Shown piece by piece: positions 41,372 to 53,126 of a stretch of 64,000 nt of DNA. Position 1 is the stretch's first letter. Each line of letters opens with the position of its first letter. Both the position numbers and the translations under genes were made by a program. Location of the stretch: contig NZ_CM001240.1 of NCBI RefSeq assembly GCF_000230835.1, positions 405,001-469,000 of the forward strand, read 5' to 3'. The stretch comes from Clostridium sp. DL-VIII. GTDB lineage: Bacteria; Bacillota; Clostridia; Clostridiales; Clostridiaceae. The notes beneath the pieces were generated by a model that did not search any database, was not told where the DNA came from, and worked only from the letters and a program-made list of their open reading frames with translations.

Positions 41372-41470
41372 GAGTAGTGCTTATCTTCAACAGAAATTAT
41401 AGATTTTAACTTAAGTTTATATAGATGTAAGAAGTGTAGCACTTTGCGGTAAAGTAATAATACCGAGTAC
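41372..41470 (+). promoter_or_regulatory. rpsL-rpsG intercistronic region, possibly structured
   Basis: The 150-base gap holds complementary segments: AGTGCT near 41375 with AGCACT near 41438, and CGGTA (41447-41451) with TACCG (41461-41465). In E. coli, S7 binds the rpsL-rpsG gap to repress the operon. Whether this folds into an S7 site is only inferred. Confidence 0.3.
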
Positions 41471-41488
41471 CGATGAACTTAAATTTAA

Positions 41489-41980
<492 letters not shown>

Positions 41981-42064
41981 TATATATATAAAACTGTTTT
42001 GGCTTATGCTAAGGCAGTTTTGTCAAATTAAATTAAATTTACTCATTGAGAGGAGGACAAATAA

Positions 42065-44131
42065 ATGGCTAGAAAATATCCTTTAGAAAAGTTCCGTAAT
42101 TTCGGTATAATGGCTCATATTGATGCTGGTAAGACAACAACAACTGAACGTATATTATTCTATACAGGAGTGAGTCATAAAATAGGGGAAGTTCATGATG
42201 GTGAAGCTACAATGGACTGGATGGTTCAAGAACAAGAAAGAGGTATAACAATTACCTCAGCAGCAACTTCATGTTTCTGGAAAGAACATGAACTTAATAT
42301 TATAGATACTCCTGGTCACGTAGACTTTACGGTTGAAGTTGAAAGATCATTAAGAGTACTTGATGGAGCTGTTACAGTTCTTGATGCTAAGAGTGGAGTT
42401 GAACCACAAACTGAAACTGTTTGGAGACAGGCAGATAAGTATGGTGTACCAAGAATGATATATGTAAATAAAATGGATGCAACAGGTGCTGATTTCTTTA
42501 GATGTATTCAAACAGTTAAAGATAGATTAAAAGCTAATGCAGTTCCAATTCAAATTCCAATAGGTAGTGAACAAGGCTTCAAAGGAATGGTTGATCTTAT
42601 AAAAAATGTTGCTTTTATATTCTATGATGATCTTGGAAAAGATATGAGAGAAGAAGAAATTCCTGCTGAATATGTTGAGCAAGCTGAAGAATATAGAAGT
42701 GCAATGATAGAAGCTATTGCTGAAACAGATGAAGAATTAATGGAAAAATATTTAGAAGGTGAAGAACTTTCAATTGAAGAATTAAAAATTGCTTTAAGAA
42801 AAGCTACAATTGCTAATGAAATATATCCTTGTATTTGTGGTTCTTCATACAAAAACAAAGGTGTTCAAGAAATGATTGATGGAGTTGTAGATTACTTACC
42901 ATCACCATTAGATGTTCCTGCAATAAAAGGAACAACATTAGATGGAGAAGAAGATCATAGAAATTCTTCAGACTCTGAACCTTTATCAGCTTTAGCATTT
43001 AAGATTGCGACTGACCCATTTGTTGGTAAGTTAGCATTCACAAGAATATATTCAGGTGTAATGCAAAGTGGTTCATATGTTCTTAACTCAACAAAAGGTA
43101 AGAAAGAAAGAATCGGTAGACTTGTTAAGATGCATTCAAATTCAAGATCAGAAGTTGAATCATTAGAAGCTGGAGAAATTGGAGCAGTAATTGGATTAAA
43201 GAACACTACAACAGGTGATACTTTATGTGCAGAAAACAATCCAATAATACTTGAAGCAATGGAATTCCCAGAACCAGTTATTAATGTAGCTATTGAGCCA
43301 AAGACAAAAGATGCTCAAGAAAAGATGGGAATGGCATTAGCTAAGTTAGCAGAAGAAGATCCTACTTTTAAGACTTGGACTGATACAGAAACAGGTCAAA
43401 CAATTATTGCAGGTATGGGAGAACTTCACCTAGAAATAATCGTTGATAGACTTCAAAGAGAATTTAAAGTTGAATGTAATGTTGGAGCTCCTCAAGTTGC
43501 ATACAAAGAAACAATTAGAAATGCTGTTAAAGCTGAAGCAAAATATGCTAAACAATCAGGTGGTAAAGGACAATACGGTCACGCTGTAATTGAAATGGAA
43601 CCAACTGAAGGAGAGTATGTATTTGAAAATGCTGTTGTAGGTGGAGCTATTCCTAAAGAATACATACCAGCTATTGATGCAGGTATAAAAGAAGCAGCTT
43701 TAAGTGGTATAATAGCAGGATATAATGTTATTAACTTTAAGGTGAAATTAGTTCATGGTTCATACCATGAAGTCGATTCATCAGAAATGGCATTTAAGAT
43801 AGCAGGATCTATGGCATTTAAGAATGCTATGGCTAAAGCAAATCCAGCACTTCTTGAACCAATGATGAAAGTTGAAGTAACAGTTCCAGAAGAATATATG
43901 GGAGATGTTATTGGAGACATCAACTCAAGAAGAGGTAGAATGGAAGGAATGGAAGCTGTTAATGGAGCTCAAGTTATTAGAGCGTTTGTTCCATTATCAG
44001 AAATGTTTGGATATGCTACATCTTTAAGATCTAGAACTCAAGGTAGAGGAGTTTATTCAATGGTATTCGATCATTATGAAGAAGTACCAAAGAATATTCA
44101 AGAACAAATAGCTGGTGAAAGATCTAAATAA
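42065..44131 (+). CDS. fusA: Elongation factor G
   Basis: A 688-residue translocase GTPase. G1 AHIDAGKTT, switch [12 protein letters not shown]4 NKMDATG, and domains II-V with the fusidic-acid-relevant region intact as far as can be judged. GAGGAGG lies before ATG. It is third in the str operon, and an 84-base gap with a weak AAAACTG/CAGTTTT hairpin separates it from rpsG. Confidence 0.98.
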   Translation: MARKYPLEKFRNFGIMAHIDAGKTTTTERILFYTGVSHKIGEVHDGEATMDWMVQEQERGITITSAATSCFWKEHELNIIDTPGHVDFTVEVERSLRVLDGAVTVLDAKSGVEPQTETVWRQADKYGVPRMIYVNKMDATGADFFRCIQTVKDRLKANAVPIQIPIGSEQGFKGMVDLIKNVAFIFYDDLGKDMREEEIPAEYVEQAEEYRSAMIEAIAETDEELMEKYLEGEELSIEELKIALRKATIANEIYPCICGSSYKNKGVQEMIDGVVDYLPSPLDVPAIKGTTLDGEEDHRNSSDSEPLSALAFKIATDPFVGKLAFTRIYSGVMQSGSYVLNSTKGKKERIGRLVKMHSNSRSEVESLEAGEIGAVIGLKNTTTGDTLCAENNPIILEAMEFPEPVINVAIEPKTKDAQEKMGMALAKLAEEDPTFKTWTDTETGQTIIAGMGELHLEIIVDRLQREFKVECNVGAPQVAYKETIRNAVKAEAKYAKQSGGKGQYGHAVIEMEPTEGEYVFENAVVGGAIPKEYIPAIDAGIKEAALSGIIAGYNVINFKVKLVHGSYHEVDSSEMAFKIAGSMAFKNAMAKANPALLEPMMKVEVTVPEEYMGDVIGDINSRRGRMEGMEAVNGAQVIRAFVPLSEMFGYATSLRSRTQGRGVYSMVFDHYEEVPKNIQEQIAGERSK

Positions 44132-44145
44132 TAAAAAATGTAATT

Positions 44146-44175
44146 TTGCCATATTATTTTCAAATGATGTAAAAT
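44146..44175 (+). promoter_or_regulatory. Probable promoter of tuf copy 2
   Basis: TTGCCA (44146-44151), an 18-base spacer and TAAAAT (44170-44175), with a 130-base leader before tuf. It would allow tuf to be expressed apart from the str operon. Confidence 0.5.
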
Positions 44176-44311
44176 AAATCTTATTTGAATTATTTTTATA
44201 TAATATGGTGGAAAACTTGAATAATAAATATGGATATTAAAATATCTATAAGTTATAATATTTACGAAAAGATTCTTTAAATTAATGTCTATATAAGGGA
44301 GGAAAATTATA

Positions 44312-45505
44312 ATGGCAAAAGCAAAGTATGAAAGAAGTAAGCCACATGTTAATATTGGAACAATAGGTCACGTAGACCACGGTAAGACAACATTAACAGC
44401 AGCAATCACAACAGTATTAGCAAATAAAGGATTTGCAGAAGCATTTAACTATGCAGATATTGATAAGGCTCCAGAAGAAAAAGAAAGAGGAATCACAATC
44501 AATACAGCGCACGTTGAATATCAAACAGAAAACAGACATTATGCGCACGTTGACTGTCCAGGGCATGCTGACTATGTTAAGAACATGATTACAGGAGCAG
44601 CACAAATGGATGGAGCAATCTTAGTTGTATCGGCAGCAGATGGTCCAATGCCACAAACAAGAGAACATATACTATTAGGATCAAGAGTAGGAATCCAATA
44701 TATAGTAGTATTCTTAAATAAAGCAGATATGGTAGATGATCCAGAATTATTAGAATTAGTTGAAATGGAAGTAAGAGAATTATTAAGTGAATATGACTTC
44801 CCAGGAGATGATATTCCAGTAATAACAGGATCAGCATTAAAAGCATTAGAAAACCCAACAGATGAAGAAGCAATTAAGCCAATAATGGACTTAATGGAAG
44901 CAGTAGATAGCTATATCCCAACTCCAGAAAGAGCAACAGATAAAGCATTCTTAATGCCAATCGAAGATGTCTTCACAATTACAGGAAGAGGAACAGTTGC
45001 AACAGGAAGAGTTGAAGCTGGAGTACTTCATGTAGGAGACGAAGTAGAAATCGTTGGATTAACAGAAGAAAAGAAGAAGGTTGTAGTAACTGGAATCGAA
45101 ATGTTCAGAAAGTTATTGGACGAAGCGCAAGCAGGAGATAATATCGGAGCATTATTAAGAGGTGTGCAAAGAACTGATATCGAAAGAGGTCAAGTATTAG
45201 CAGTACCAAATTCAGTACATCCACACACTAAGTTTGTAGGTCAAGTATACGTACTTAAAAAAGAAGAAGGTGGAAGACATACACCATTCTTTGATGGATA
45301 TAGACCACAATTCTATTTCAGAACAACAGACGTTACAGGATCAATCAAATTACCAGATGGAATGGAAATGGTAATGCCTGGAGATCATATCGACATGAAT
45401 GTTGAATTAATCACACCAATAGCAATGGATGAAGGATTAAGATTCGCTATCAGAGAAGGTGGAAGAACTGTAGGTTCTGGAGTTGTTACTAAGATAGTAG
45501 AATAA
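44312..45505 (+). CDS. tufB: Elongation factor Tu, copy 2
   Basis: A 397-residue EF-Tu at the classical str-operon site after fusA. It differs from the copy at 28384 by about nine bases, only one of which sites changes the protein (Thr288 here, Ala there). The match starts in the ribosome binding site (AGGGAGGAAAATTATA) and stops right after the stop codon, while the flanks are unrelated. That sharp edge is typical of gene conversion. Confidence 0.98.
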   Translation: MAKAKYERSKPHVNIGTIGHVDHGKTTLTAAITTVLANKGFAEAFNYADIDKAPEEKERGITINTAHVEYQTENRHYAHVDCPGHADYVKNMITGAAQMDGAILVVSAADGPMPQTREHILLGSRVGIQYIVVFLNKADMVDDPELLELVEMEVRELLSEYDFPGDDIPVITGSALKALENPTDEEAIKPIMDLMEAVDSYIPTPERATDKAFLMPIEDVFTITGRGTVATGRVEAGVLHVGDEVEIVGLTEEKKKVVVTGIEMFRKLLDEAQAGDNIGALLRGVQRTDIERGQVLAVPNSVHPHTKFVGQVYVLKKEEGGRHTPFFDGYRPQFYFRTTDVTGSIKLPDGMEMVMPGDHIDMNVELITPIAMDEGLRFAIREGGRTVGSGVVTKIVE

Positions 45506-45538
45506 TAGAATTAAATGATTTACATTTAATTTTTATAG

Positions 45539-45575
45539 ATAAAAGCAAGGAATTAATCCTTGCTTTTATTCTATA
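45539..45575 (+). terminator. str operon terminator
   Basis: A 13-bp perfect stem (45539-45551 with 45557-45569, five-base loop) rich in A/T at its base and followed by TCTAT, 34 bases after the tuf stop. Confidence 0.8.
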
Positions 45576-45721
45576 AAAAATTCTATATGAAATGATTAAT
45601 CTTATATAGAGAATAAAATAATAAATTAGTAATTGAATTGTGTGAAAATGAGATTAAAATTATAAATCCAGCAAAAAAATAATATTAAAAAACAAAAAGT
45701 TGAGAAAATATGAAAAAAAGC

Positions 45722-45750
45722 TTGAAAAGACTATACAACAATAGTATAAT
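45722..45750 (+). promoter_or_regulatory. S10 operon promoter
   Basis: TTGAAA (45722-45727), a 17-base spacer and TATAAT (45745-45750): the only strong promoter before the ribosomal protein cluster, about 200 bases ahead of rpsJ. Confidence 0.8.
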
Positions 45751-45756
45751 TAAGAA

Positions 45757-45945
45757 GTTGCATAGCATACAGCGATGAATCAGGAGGTTGCCGGACTTCC
45801 GGGTAATTCTTGATGAGTAAGTTTGGATCTAGAATCCGACGACAGGGAATCGGTGAGCTGTTGTGGAATTATGAAACACCTGGAACAGTTTACAGAACAA
45901 CCGCTGTTGTGCGTTAGAAGTAAAACGTACATAAAGAAGGAGGGA
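45757..45945 (+). promoter_or_regulatory. S10 operon structured leader
   Basis: A transcript leader of about 190 nt, much richer in G+C than other gaps here. Visible folds: ATCAGGAG (45779-45786) with the TTCTTGAT segment ending at 45814, enclosing CCGG-ACTT-CCGG (45791-45802), and GGAT (45825-45828) with ATCC (45834-45837). The 9-mer GCTGTTGTG occurs twice (45857-45865 and 45903-45911) around AACAG...ACAAC, so alternative pairings are possible. A 145-codon frame crossing this region is not the gene. Autoregulation by a ribosomal protein is likely. Confidence 0.6.
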
Positions 45946-45951
45946 AATGAA

Positions 45952-46260
45952 ATGTCAAAGCAAAAAATAAGAATTAGATTAAAAGCTTTTGATCACACAA
46001 TATTAGATCAATCAGCAGAAAAAATTGTTGAAACTGCTAAAACATCAGGAGCTAAGGTTGTAGGTCCAGTGCCACTACCTACTGAAAAAGATGTTGTTAC
46101 AATCTTAAGAGCAGTTCATAAGTACAAAGATTCAAGAGAACAATTTGAAATAAGAACTCATAAGAGATTAATCGATATTGTTAATCCATCACCAAAAACT
46201 GTTGATGCATTAATGAGATTAAATCTTCCAGCAGGTGTTGATATAGAAATCAAACTATAA
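45952..46260 (+). CDS. rpsJ: 30S ribosomal protein S10 (NusE)
   Basis: A 102-residue S10, also the NusE partner of NusG. It begins [23 protein letters not shown] precedes ATG 45952; the longer frame from 45823 runs through the structured leader and is rejected. First gene of the S10-spc-alpha cluster. Confidence 0.98.
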   Translation: MSKQKIRIRLKAFDHTILDQSAEKIVETAKTSGAKVVGPVPLPTEKDVVTILRAVHKYKDSREQFEIRTHKRLIDIVNPSPKTVDALMRLNLPAGVDIEIKL

Positions 46261-46335
46261 TGCTTGGAAATAATATAAAAAACGGCTAGTTATGATTGTT
46301 AACAGTCCGCTAATTAGTTTGGGAGGTGTAAATAC

Positions 46336-46965
46336 ATGAAAAAAGCTATAATAGGAAAGAAAATAGGAATGACACAAATCTTTGATGAAAATGGTAAGGT
46401 GGTTCCTGTAACAGTAGTAGAAGCTGGCCCATGTGTTGTTGTTCAAAAGAAAACATTAGAAAATGATGGTTATGAAGCAATACAAGTTGGTTTCGATGAA
46501 ATTAGAGAAAAGTTAGCTAATAAGCCAAAGAAAGGTCATTTTGCTAAGGCTGGAGCTACATTAAGAAGAACTCTTAAAGAATTCAGACTTGATGATATAA
46601 GTCAATATGAAGTTGGTAACGAAATAAAGGCTGATGTATTTGAAGCAGGAGAAAAAATTGACGTGTCTGCAGTTTCTAAAGGAAAGGGTTTCCAAGGAGC
46701 TATAAAGAGATGGAATCAACATACAGGAGATATGACTCATGGTTCTAAATTTAAAAGAGCACCAGGTTCAATGGGAGCTTCATCAGATCCATCTAGAACA
46801 TTCAAAAACAAGAGAATGCCAGGACATATGGGATCTGTTAATACAACAGTACTTAATTTAGAAGTTGTAAAAGTAATAGCTGAAAAGAATTTAATACTAA
46901 TTAAGGGTGGAATCCCAGGACCTAACAAAGGTACAGTAGTAATTAAAGACACAGTTAGAGCTTAA
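46336..46965 (+). CDS. rplC: 50S ribosomal protein L3
   Basis: A 209-residue L3 whose long loop reaches the peptidyl-transferase centre (visible as [13 protein letters not shown]...RMPGHMG). GGGAGGTG lies before ATG. The 75-base gap from rpsJ is the widest within the early S10 operon. Confidence 0.98.
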   Translation: MKKAIIGKKIGMTQIFDENGKVVPVTVVEAGPCVVVQKKTLENDGYEAIQVGFDEIREKLANKPKKGHFAKAGATLRRTLKEFRLDDISQYEVGNEIKADVFEAGEKIDVSAVSKGKGFQGAIKRWNQHTGDMTHGSKFKRAPGSMGASSDPSRTFKNKRMPGHMGSVNTTVLNLEVVKVIAEKNLILIKGGIPGPNKGTVVIKDTVRA

Positions 46966-46991
46966 TTTCTTTGAAGAAAGGAGGAAATAAA

Positions 46992-47612
46992 ATGCCTACA
47001 GTAGGAGTATTTAATAAAGAAGGAAAGAAAGTTGCAGATATGGAATTAAACGAAAGCGTATTTGCAGCAGAAGTTAACGAATATGCATTACATCAAGTTG
47101 TAGTAGCATTATTAGCTAACAAGAGACAAGGGACTCAATCAACTAAAACTAGATCTGAAGTTAGAGGTGGCGGAATTAAGCCTTGGAGACAAAAGGGTAC
47201 TGGAAGAGCAAGACAAGGTTCTATCAGAGCACCACAATGGATCAAAGGTGGTATTGTATTCGCACCAAAGCCAAGAGATTACAGAGTTTCAGTTCCAAAG
47301 AGTATGAGAAAGGTTGCTATGAAATCTGCTTTAACTAGCAAGGTTCAAGATAATCAAATGATAGTTCTTGATTCACTAAATTTTGAAGCACCAAAAACTA
47401 AAAATGTAGTTGAAATGTTAAAAGCATTAGAAGCTAATAAAGCATTAATTATAACAGCAGAGTCAAACGAAGTTGTTTATAAGTCAGCAAGAAATATTCA
47501 AGGAATAAGCATTATTCCAGCAAACAACATCAATGTATATGATTTATTAAAATATGAAAAATTAATCATTACAAAAGATGCTGTATCAAAAATTGAGGAG
47601 GTGTACGCATAA
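46992..47612 (+). CDS. rplD: 50S ribosomal protein L4
   Basis: A 206-residue L4. The extended loop lining the exit tunnel has the [21 protein letters not shown] sequence region where macrolide-resistance changes occur; it looks wild type. AAAGGAGG precedes ATG 46992. In other bacteria L4 represses its own operon. The stop overlaps the rplW start. Confidence 0.98.
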   Translation: MPTVGVFNKEGKKVADMELNESVFAAEVNEYALHQVVVALLANKRQGTQSTKTRSEVRGGGIKPWRQKGTGRARQGSIRAPQWIKGGIVFAPKPRDYRVSVPKSMRKVAMKSALTSKVQDNQMIVLDSLNFEAPKTKNVVEMLKALEANKALIITAESNEVVYKSARNIQGISIIPANNINVYDLLKYEKLIITKDAVSKIEEVYA

Positions 47613-47908
47613 TGAAGTTAACAAGCCATGATATAATAAGAAAGCCAATTATAACTGAAAAGAGTATGGCGTCTATGGCCGAAAAGAAGTACACTTTCAT
47701 AGTTCATGTTGATGCTAATAAATCTCAAATAAAGAGAGCTGTGGAAGAAGTTTTCAACGTTAAAGTTGAATCTATCAACACTATTAACGGTATAGGGAAA
47801 ACTAAAAGAATGGGCGTACATGTAGGAAAGAGAGCAGATTATAAGAAGGCTGTTGTTACATTAACAGAAGAAAGCAATGGAATTGAATTCTTCGAAGGAA
47901 TGCAATAG
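47612..47908 (+). CDS. rplW: 50S ribosomal protein L23
   Basis: A 98-residue L23 at the tunnel exit, docking site for trigger factor and SRP. Starts [15 protein letters not shown] after MKLT. The ATG overlaps the rplD stop (TAATG), giving translational coupling. Confidence 0.98.
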   Translation: MKLTSHDIIRKPIITEKSMASMAEKKYTFIVHVDANKSQIKRAVEEVFNVKVESINTINGIGKTKRMGVHVGKRADYKKAVVTLTEESNGIEFFEGMQ

Positions 47909-47972
47909 TATTTCAATAAAGCCATTATTGGTGAGGATCACCAGAGAAGCTTAAAGAAGGAGGGAATTTTAA

Positions 47973-48806
47973 ATGGCAGTTAAAAAATTTAACCCGATTA
48001 CACCATCAAGAAGACAAATGACTATGCCAACTTTTGAAGAAATAACTTCACAAGAGCCAGAAAAGTCACTTCTTGTTGCATTAAAAACTAAAGCGGGTAG
48101 AAATAATCAAGGTAAAATCACTGTTAGACATCGTGGTGGTACTGTTAAGAGAAAATACAGAATAATAGATTTTAAAAGAAATAAAGATGCAGTTTCAGCA
48201 AAGGTTGCAACTATAGAATACGATCCAAATAGAACAGCATATATTGCACTTCTTGTATATAGTGATGGAGAAAAGAGATATATCCTTGCACCAGCAGGAT
48301 TAAAGGTTGGGGATGTGGTTGAATCAGGAGCAAATGCTGATATCAAACCAGGTAATGCTCTTCCATTAAAGAATATACCAGTTGGTACAGTTATTCATAA
48401 CATAGAGTTACAAAAAGGAAAAGGTGGTCAATTAGTTAGAGCAGCAGGAAATTCAGCTCAATTAATGGCTAAAGAAGGAGATTATGCAACTCTTAGATTA
48501 CCATCAGGTGAAATGAGATATGTAAGAATCGAATGTAGAGCTACTATCGGAACACTTTCTAATGCAACTAACGATATCGTTAATATCGGTAAAGCAGGAA
48601 GAAAGAGACATATGGGATGGAGACCAACAGTTAGAGGATCTGTAATGAACCCTAATGATCACCCTCATGGTGGTGGTGAAGGTAAGTCACCAGTAGGTAG
48701 ACCAAGTCCAGTTACTCCTTGGGGTAAACCAGCACTTGGATACAAAACTAGAAAAACTAAGAAGTATTCAGATAAATTTATTATCAAAGATAGAAGAGCT
48801 AAGTAG
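47973..48806 (+). CDS. rplB: 50S ribosomal protein L2
   Basis: A 277-residue L2, needed for subunit association and peptidyl transfer. Contains the conserved [17 protein letters not shown] histidine loop. AAGGAGGG lies before ATG. Confidence 0.98.
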   Translation: MAVKKFNPITPSRRQMTMPTFEEITSQEPEKSLLVALKTKAGRNNQGKITVRHRGGTVKRKYRIIDFKRNKDAVSAKVATIEYDPNRTAYIALLVYSDGEKRYILAPAGLKVGDVVESGANADIKPGNALPLKNIPVGTVIHNIELQKGKGGQLVRAAGNSAQLMAKEGDYATLRLPSGEMRYVRIECRATIGTLSNATNDIVNIGKAGRKRHMGWRPTVRGSVMNPNDHPHGGGEGKSPVGRPSPVTPWGKPALGYKTRKTKKYSDKFIIKDRRAK

Positions 48807-48871
48807 TTTGAGGAGAATAGTAAGTTCTCTTCATAACTTAGGACTTAGTGCTTAGGAAGGGAGGCATATTA

Positions 48872-49147
48872 GTGAGTAGATCAACAAAGAAAGCACCTTT
48901 TGTTCATGAAGGTCTTTTCAAGAAGATAGAAGAAATGAATGGTAATGGAGAAAAAAAGGTTGTTAAAACTTGGTCAAGAAGTTCAACAATTTTCCCACAA
49001 TTCATTGGACACACAATAGCTGTTCATGATGGAAGAAAGCATGTACCAGTATATATATCAGAAGATATGGTTGGCCATAAGTTAGGTGAATTTGTATTAA
49101 CTAGAACTTATAAAGGTCATGACGCAGATAAAACATCAAAAAGATAG
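48872..49147 (+). CDS. rpsS: 30S ribosomal protein S19
   Basis: A 91-residue S19 beginning [15 protein letters not shown]. The start is GTG 48872, with AGGGAGG about nine bases upstream; the 24-base longer frame starts before that site. Confidence 0.97.
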   Translation: MSRSTKKAPFVHEGLFKKIEEMNGNGEKKVVKTWSRSSTIFPQFIGHTIAVHDGRKHVPVYISEDMVGHKLGEFVLTRTYKGHDADKTSKR

Positions 49148-49167
49148 CCTGGAAAGGAGGATCATAA

Positions 49168-49503
49168 ATGGAAGCTAGAGCTATAGCAAAATATATCAGA
49201 ATGTCTCCAACAAAGGTAGGAGTAATTCTTGATTTAATAAGAGGAAAACAAGTTAATGAAGCTTTTGCTATTTTACAATATACTCCAAGAGAAGCAGCAG
49301 TAGTAATAAATAAGGTTTTAAAATCAGCTGTTGCAAATGCAGAAAATAATTTAGAATTAAATGCTGATAACTTATATGTTTCAGAATGCTTCGTTGGTCA
49401 AGGATCAACATTAAAGAGATTCCAACCTCATGCTCAAGGTAGAGCATTCAAAATATTAAAGAAAACAAGCAATATAACAGTAGTTGTTAAAGAAAGAGCT
49501 TAG
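49168..49503 (+). CDS. rplV: 50S ribosomal protein L22
   Basis: A 111-residue L22. The tunnel hairpin with [12 protein letters not shown] near the C-terminus is intact. AAAGGAGG precedes ATG. Confidence 0.97.
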   Translation: MEARAIAKYIRMSPTKVGVILDLIRGKQVNEAFAILQYTPREAAVVINKVLKSAVANAENNLELNADNLYVSECFVGQGSTLKRFQPHAQGRAFKILKKTSNITVVVKERA

Positions 49504-49525
49504 TAAATAAAGGAGGGAAAAGCAA

Positions 49526-50191
49526 GTGGGTCAAAAAGTAAATCCTCACGGCCTTAGAGTAGGCGTTATCAAGGGATGGGATGCAAAATGGTATGCTAAT
49601 AAGAAGAATTTTGCTGATAATCTTGTTGAAGATAACAGAATTAGAAAATTTGTAAAAAAAGAACTTTTTGCAGCAGGTATTTCTAAAATAGAAATTGAAA
49701 GAGCTGCTAAGAGAGTTAAATTAAACATATATACAGCAAAGCCAGGTGTCATCATAGGCAAAGGTGGATCAGGGATTGAGAGTTTAAAAAATAAATTAAC
49801 TCAATTCATTGAAGGTAAAAATGTTTTAATAAACATAGTAGAAGTAAAGAGTGCAGAAGCTGATGCTCAATTAATGGCTGAAAATATTGCTGCACAATTA
49901 GAAAAAAGAATTTCATTCAGAAGAGCTATGAAGCAAACAATGCAAAGAGCTATGAAACATGGAATTAAAGGTGTAAAGACTGCATGTTCTGGTAGATTAG
50001 GTGGAGCTGAAATTGCAAGAACTGAACACTACCATGAAGGAACAATTCCACTACAAACATTAAGAGCTGATATCGATTATGGATTTGCAGAAGCAGATAC
50101 AACATATGGAAAAATTGGAGTTAAGGTTTGGGTTTATAATGGAGAAGTTCTTCCAACTAAGAAAGTAGAAAAGGAAGAGGCTAACGCATAG
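49526..50191 (+). CDS. rpsC: 30S ribosomal protein S3
   Basis: A 221-residue S3 with an N-terminal [19 protein letters not shown] domain ([14 protein letters not shown]) and C-terminal domain lining the mRNA entry. GTG start with AAGGAGGG upstream. Confidence 0.98.
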   Translation: MGQKVNPHGLRVGVIKGWDAKWYANKKNFADNLVEDNRIRKFVKKELFAAGISKIEIERAAKRVKLNIYTAKPGVIIGKGGSGIESLKNKLTQFIEGKNVLINIVEVKSAEADAQLMAENIAAQLEKRISFRRAMKQTMQRAMKHGIKGVKTACSGRLGGAEIARTEHYHEGTIPLQTLRADIDYGFAEADTTYGKIGVKVWVYNGEVLPTKKVEKEEANA

Positions 50192-50208
50192 GAAAGGAGG
50201 AATAGATC

Positions 50209-50643
50209 ATGTTAATGCCTAAGAGGGTAAAACATCGTAAGGTGCAACGTGGCAGAATGAAAGGTAAAGCAACAAGAGGTAATTTCTTAGCTTATGGCGA
50301 TTACGGAATTCAAGCACTATCTTGTGCATGGATAACAAGTAATCAAATTGAATCTGCCAGAATTGCTATCAATAGATACATTAAAAGAGGTGGAAAACTT
50401 TGGATAAAGATTTTCCCAGATAAGCCAGTTACAGAAAAACCAGCTGAAACAAGAATGGGTTCAGGTAAAGGATCACCAGAATACTGGGTTGCAGTAGTTA
50501 AGCCAGGTAGGGTACTATTTGAATTATCAGGAGTACCAGAAGAAACTGCAAGAGAAGCAATGAGACTTGCTTCACACAAACTTCCTGTAAAGACAAAATT
50601 TGTTTCAAAAAGAGATTTTGAGGAAATGGGTGGTGAAGAATAA
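50209..50643 (+). CDS. rplP: 50S ribosomal protein L16
   Basis: A 144-residue L16 beginning [15 protein letters not shown], with the conserved [19 protein letters not shown] loop. AAAGGAGG lies upstream. Its stop overlaps the rpmC ATG. Confidence 0.98.
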
Positions 50644-50855
50644 TGAAGGCTAGAGAATTAAAAGAATTGAAATCAAGCAATCCTCAAGACTTAACAGTTA
50701 AGTTAGGAGATCTTAAAGCTGAATTATTTAACTTGAGATTTCAATTAGCTACAGGACAATTAGAAAATCCAATGAGAATAAGAGAAGTTAAGAAATCTAT
50801 AGCCCAAATAAAAACCATCTTAAGAGAAGAAGAATTAAAAGCATTGGAACAATAA
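50643..50855 (+). CDS. rpmC: 50S ribosomal protein L29
   Basis: A 70-residue two-helix L29 at the tunnel exit. It begins [17 protein letters not shown] and contains [24 protein letters not shown]. The ATG overlaps the rplP stop (TAATG). Confidence 0.97.
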
Positions 50856-50878
50856 AAGTTGGAAGGAGGTAAGCCCTA

Positions 50879-51133
50879 ATGGAAAGATCATTAAGAAAAA
50901 GAAGAATTGGTAGGGTTGTTTCTGATAAAATGGAAAAGACTATTGTAGTTGCTGTTGAAACTAAAGTTAGACATCCGTTATATGGAAAAACAGTTAATAG
51001 AACTACAAAGTTTAAAGTACATGATGAAAATAATGAAGCTAAAATTAACGATAGAGTATCAATAATGGAAACTAGACCTTTATCTAAAGATAAGAGATGG
51101 AGACTTGTTGAAATAGTTGAAAAGGCTAAATAG
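50879..51133 (+). CDS. rpsQ: 30S ribosomal protein S17
   Basis: An 84-residue OB-fold S17, with [17 protein letters not shown] and [27 protein letters not shown] lies upstream of ATG. Confidence 0.97.
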   Translation: MERSLRKRRIGRVVSDKMEKTIVVAVETKVRHPLYGKTVNRTTKFKVHDENNEAKINDRVSIMETRPLSKDKRWRLVEIVEKAK

Positions 51134-51161
51134 GCTGTAAAACTGAAAGGAGGGTAATTTA

Positions 51162-51530
51162 ATGATACAACAACAAACCTTATTAAAGGTTGCGGATAAT
51201 TCAGGTGCAAAAGAAATTATGTGTATCAGAGTCTTAGGCGGATCTAAAAGAAAGTTTGGTAATATCGGTGATATTATAGTAGCTAGCGTTAAAAGTGCAA
51301 CACCAGGTGGAGTTGTTAAAAAAGGTGAAGTCGTAAAGGCAGTTGTAGTTAGATCAGTAAAAGGTGTAAGAAGAGCAGATGGTTCATATATTAAATTTGA
51401 TGAAAACGCAGCAGTTATAATCAAAGATGATAAGCAACCAAAAGGAACTCGTATCTTTGGACCTGTTGCTAGGGAGCTAAGAGATAAAGAATTTAATAAA
51501 ATTCTATCATTAGCACCAGAAGTTCTATAA
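51162..51530 (+). CDS. rplN: 50S ribosomal protein L14
   Basis: A 122-residue L14 at the subunit interface. Begins [18 protein letters not shown], with [13 protein letters not shown] and [13 protein letters not shown] conserved. AAAGGAGGG upstream. Confidence 0.98.
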   Translation: MIQQQTLLKVADNSGAKEIMCIRVLGGSKRKFGNIGDIIVASVKSATPGGVVKKGEVVKAVVVRSVKGVRRADGSYIKFDENAAVIIKDDKQPKGTRIFGPVARELRDKEFNKILSLAPEVL

Positions 51531-51545
51531 GAGGAGGTGGCCAAC

Positions 51546-51860
51546 TTGAAGATACATGTAAGAAAGAATGATACAGTTATTGTTATATCAGGAAAAGATA
51601 AAGGCAAAACTGGCGAAATATTAAAAGCGTATCCAAAGACAGGAAAGGTTCTTGTTCAAGGAGTTAATATAGTAAAGAAACATCAAAAAGCTAATAAGGG
51701 TCAAGTTGAAAGCGCTATAATTGAAAAAGAAGCAGCTATCAGCAGCTCAAAAGTTATGTTATATTGTAACAAATGTAAGAATGCAACTAGAATCCAAAAT
51801 GAGATTTTAGCTGACGGCACTAAAGTTAGAAAATGCAAGAAGTGTGGAGAAACATTCTAA
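51546..51860 (+). CDS. rplX: 50S ribosomal protein L24
   Basis: A 104-residue L24 with the KOW motif (DTVIVISGKDKGKTGEIL) and a C-terminal zinc ribbon (CNKC...CKKCG). The start is TTG 51546, eight bases after GAGGAGG; the longer frame begins at a GTG inside that site. Confidence 0.95.
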   Translation: MKIHVRKNDTVIVISGKDKGKTGEILKAYPKTGKVLVQGVNIVKKHQKANKGQVESAIIEKEAAISSSKVMLYCNKCKNATRIQNEILADGTKVRKCKKCGETF

Positions 51861-51882
51861 ACTTTGAAAGGAGGTAACTAAT

Positions 51883-52422
51883 ATGACAAGACTTCAAGAA
51901 AAATATCAAAAAGAAGTAATTCCAGCTATGATTGAAAAGTTCGGATATAAAAACATAATGGAAGTTCCAAAGTTAGAAAAGATTGTAATCAATATGGGAG
52001 TTGGAGAAGCTAAAGAAAATCAAAAGGTCTTAGAATCAGCTGTTAATGATTTGACTTTAATAGCAGGTCAAAAGCCTATATTGACAAGAGCAAAGAAATC
52101 TGTAGCTAACTTTAAAATTAGAGAAAACATGCCATTAGGATGTAAGGTTACTCTAAGAAAAGCTCAAATGTTTGAATTTGCAGATAAACTAATGAGTATT
52201 GCATTACCAAGAGTTAGAGATTTCAGAGGAGTTTCTAGTAAGGCTTTTGATGGTAGAGGAAATTATTCATTAGGAATCAAAGAACAATTAATATTCCCAG
52301 AAATAGAATATGATAAAATAGATAAGGTAAGAGGAATGGATATAATCTTCGTTACTACAGCAAACACTGACGAAGAAGCTAGGGAATTATTAAGATTCCT
52401 TGGAATGCCATTCGCTCAATAA
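51883..52422 (+). CDS. rplE: 50S ribosomal protein L5
   Basis: A 179-residue 5S-rRNA binding L5. Conserved [30 protein letters not shown] and [28 protein letters not shown] upstream. Confidence 0.98.
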   Translation: MTRLQEKYQKEVIPAMIEKFGYKNIMEVPKLEKIVINMGVGEAKENQKVLESAVNDLTLIAGQKPILTRAKKSVANFKIRENMPLGCKVTLRKAQMFEFADKLMSIALPRVRDFRGVSSKAFDGRGNYSLGIKEQLIFPEIEYDKIDKVRGMDIIFVTTANTDEEARELLRFLGMPFAQ

Positions 52423-52438
52423 TAAGGAGGGAAACACA

Positions 52439-52624
52439 TTGGCACGTAAGGCTATTATTGAAAAGTGGAGCAAAACTCCTAAATATAAAACAAGAGCTTA
52501 TACAAGATGCAGAATATGTGGAAGACCACATGCTGTGTTAAAAAAATATGGAGTATGCCGTATTTGTTTTAGAGAACTTGCTTATAAGGGCGAAATTCCA
52601 GGTTGTAGAAAAGCAAGTTGGTAA
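52439..52624 (+). CDS. rpsN: 30S ribosomal protein S14, zinc type
   Basis: A 61-residue short S14 with a zinc finger ([21 protein letters not shown]). The start is TTG 52439 with AAGGAGGG upstream; an earlier ATG in the frame lies inside rplE. Confidence 0.96.
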   Translation: MARKAIIEKWSKTPKYKTRAYTRCRICGRPHAVLKKYGVCRICFRELAYKGEIPGCRKASW

Positions 52625-52656
52625 TAGATACAATGTAACGAAAGGAGGCACATTAA

Positions 52657-53055
52657 ATGGTTATGACAGATCCTATAGCAGATTTATTAACTCGTGTAAG
52701 AAATGCTAATGCTGTAAGACATGAAGTGGTAGAAGTACCTTCTTCAAATGTAAAGAAGGAAATTGCAAATATATTATTACAAGAGGGTTATATAAAAGAA
52801 ATAAATGAATATAATGATGGAGTTGTTCCAATGTTAAGATTATCTCTTAAATATGGAGCAAACAAAGAAAGAGTTATAACTGGTATTAAGAGAATTTCTA
52901 AGCCAGGATTAAGAGTTTATTGTAAGAAAGATGAAGTACCAAAGGTTCTTAATGGATTAGGTGTTGCTGTTGTTTCAACTTCAAATGGAATAATGGTAGA
53001 TAGAGAAGCAAGAAAGAACGGATTAGGCGGAGAAGTAATCTGTTACGTTTGGTAA
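52657..53055 (+). CDS. rpsH: 30S ribosomal protein S8
   Basis: A 132-residue S8 beginning [18 protein letters not shown] and ending in the conserved [20 protein letters not shown] region. AAAGGAGG upstream. In E. coli S8 is the spc operon repressor; no equivalent site was recognised here. Confidence 0.98.
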   Translation: MVMTDPIADLLTRVRNANAVRHEVVEVPSSNVKKEIANILLQEGYIKEINEYNDGVVPMLRLSLKYGANKERVITGIKRISKPGLRVYCKKDEVPKVLNGLGVAVVSTSNGIMVDREARKNGLGGEVICYVW

Positions 53056-53126
53056 TATTTAAGATAAATTTAACAAAGTAGAATTGTAGAAAAGTGCAAT
53101 TTTAAAATAATACAGGAGGTGCAATT

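Noticed and set aside
45823..45951. N-terminal extension of rpsJ by 43 codons
   Set aside because: It runs through the structured S10 leader, S10 normally begins at [13 protein letters not shown], and AAGGAGGG is placed for the ATG at 45952.
51080..51607. A 175-codon reverse-strand frame over rpsQ-rplN-rplX
   Set aside because: It is antisense to three ribosomal protein genes and has no supporting signals.
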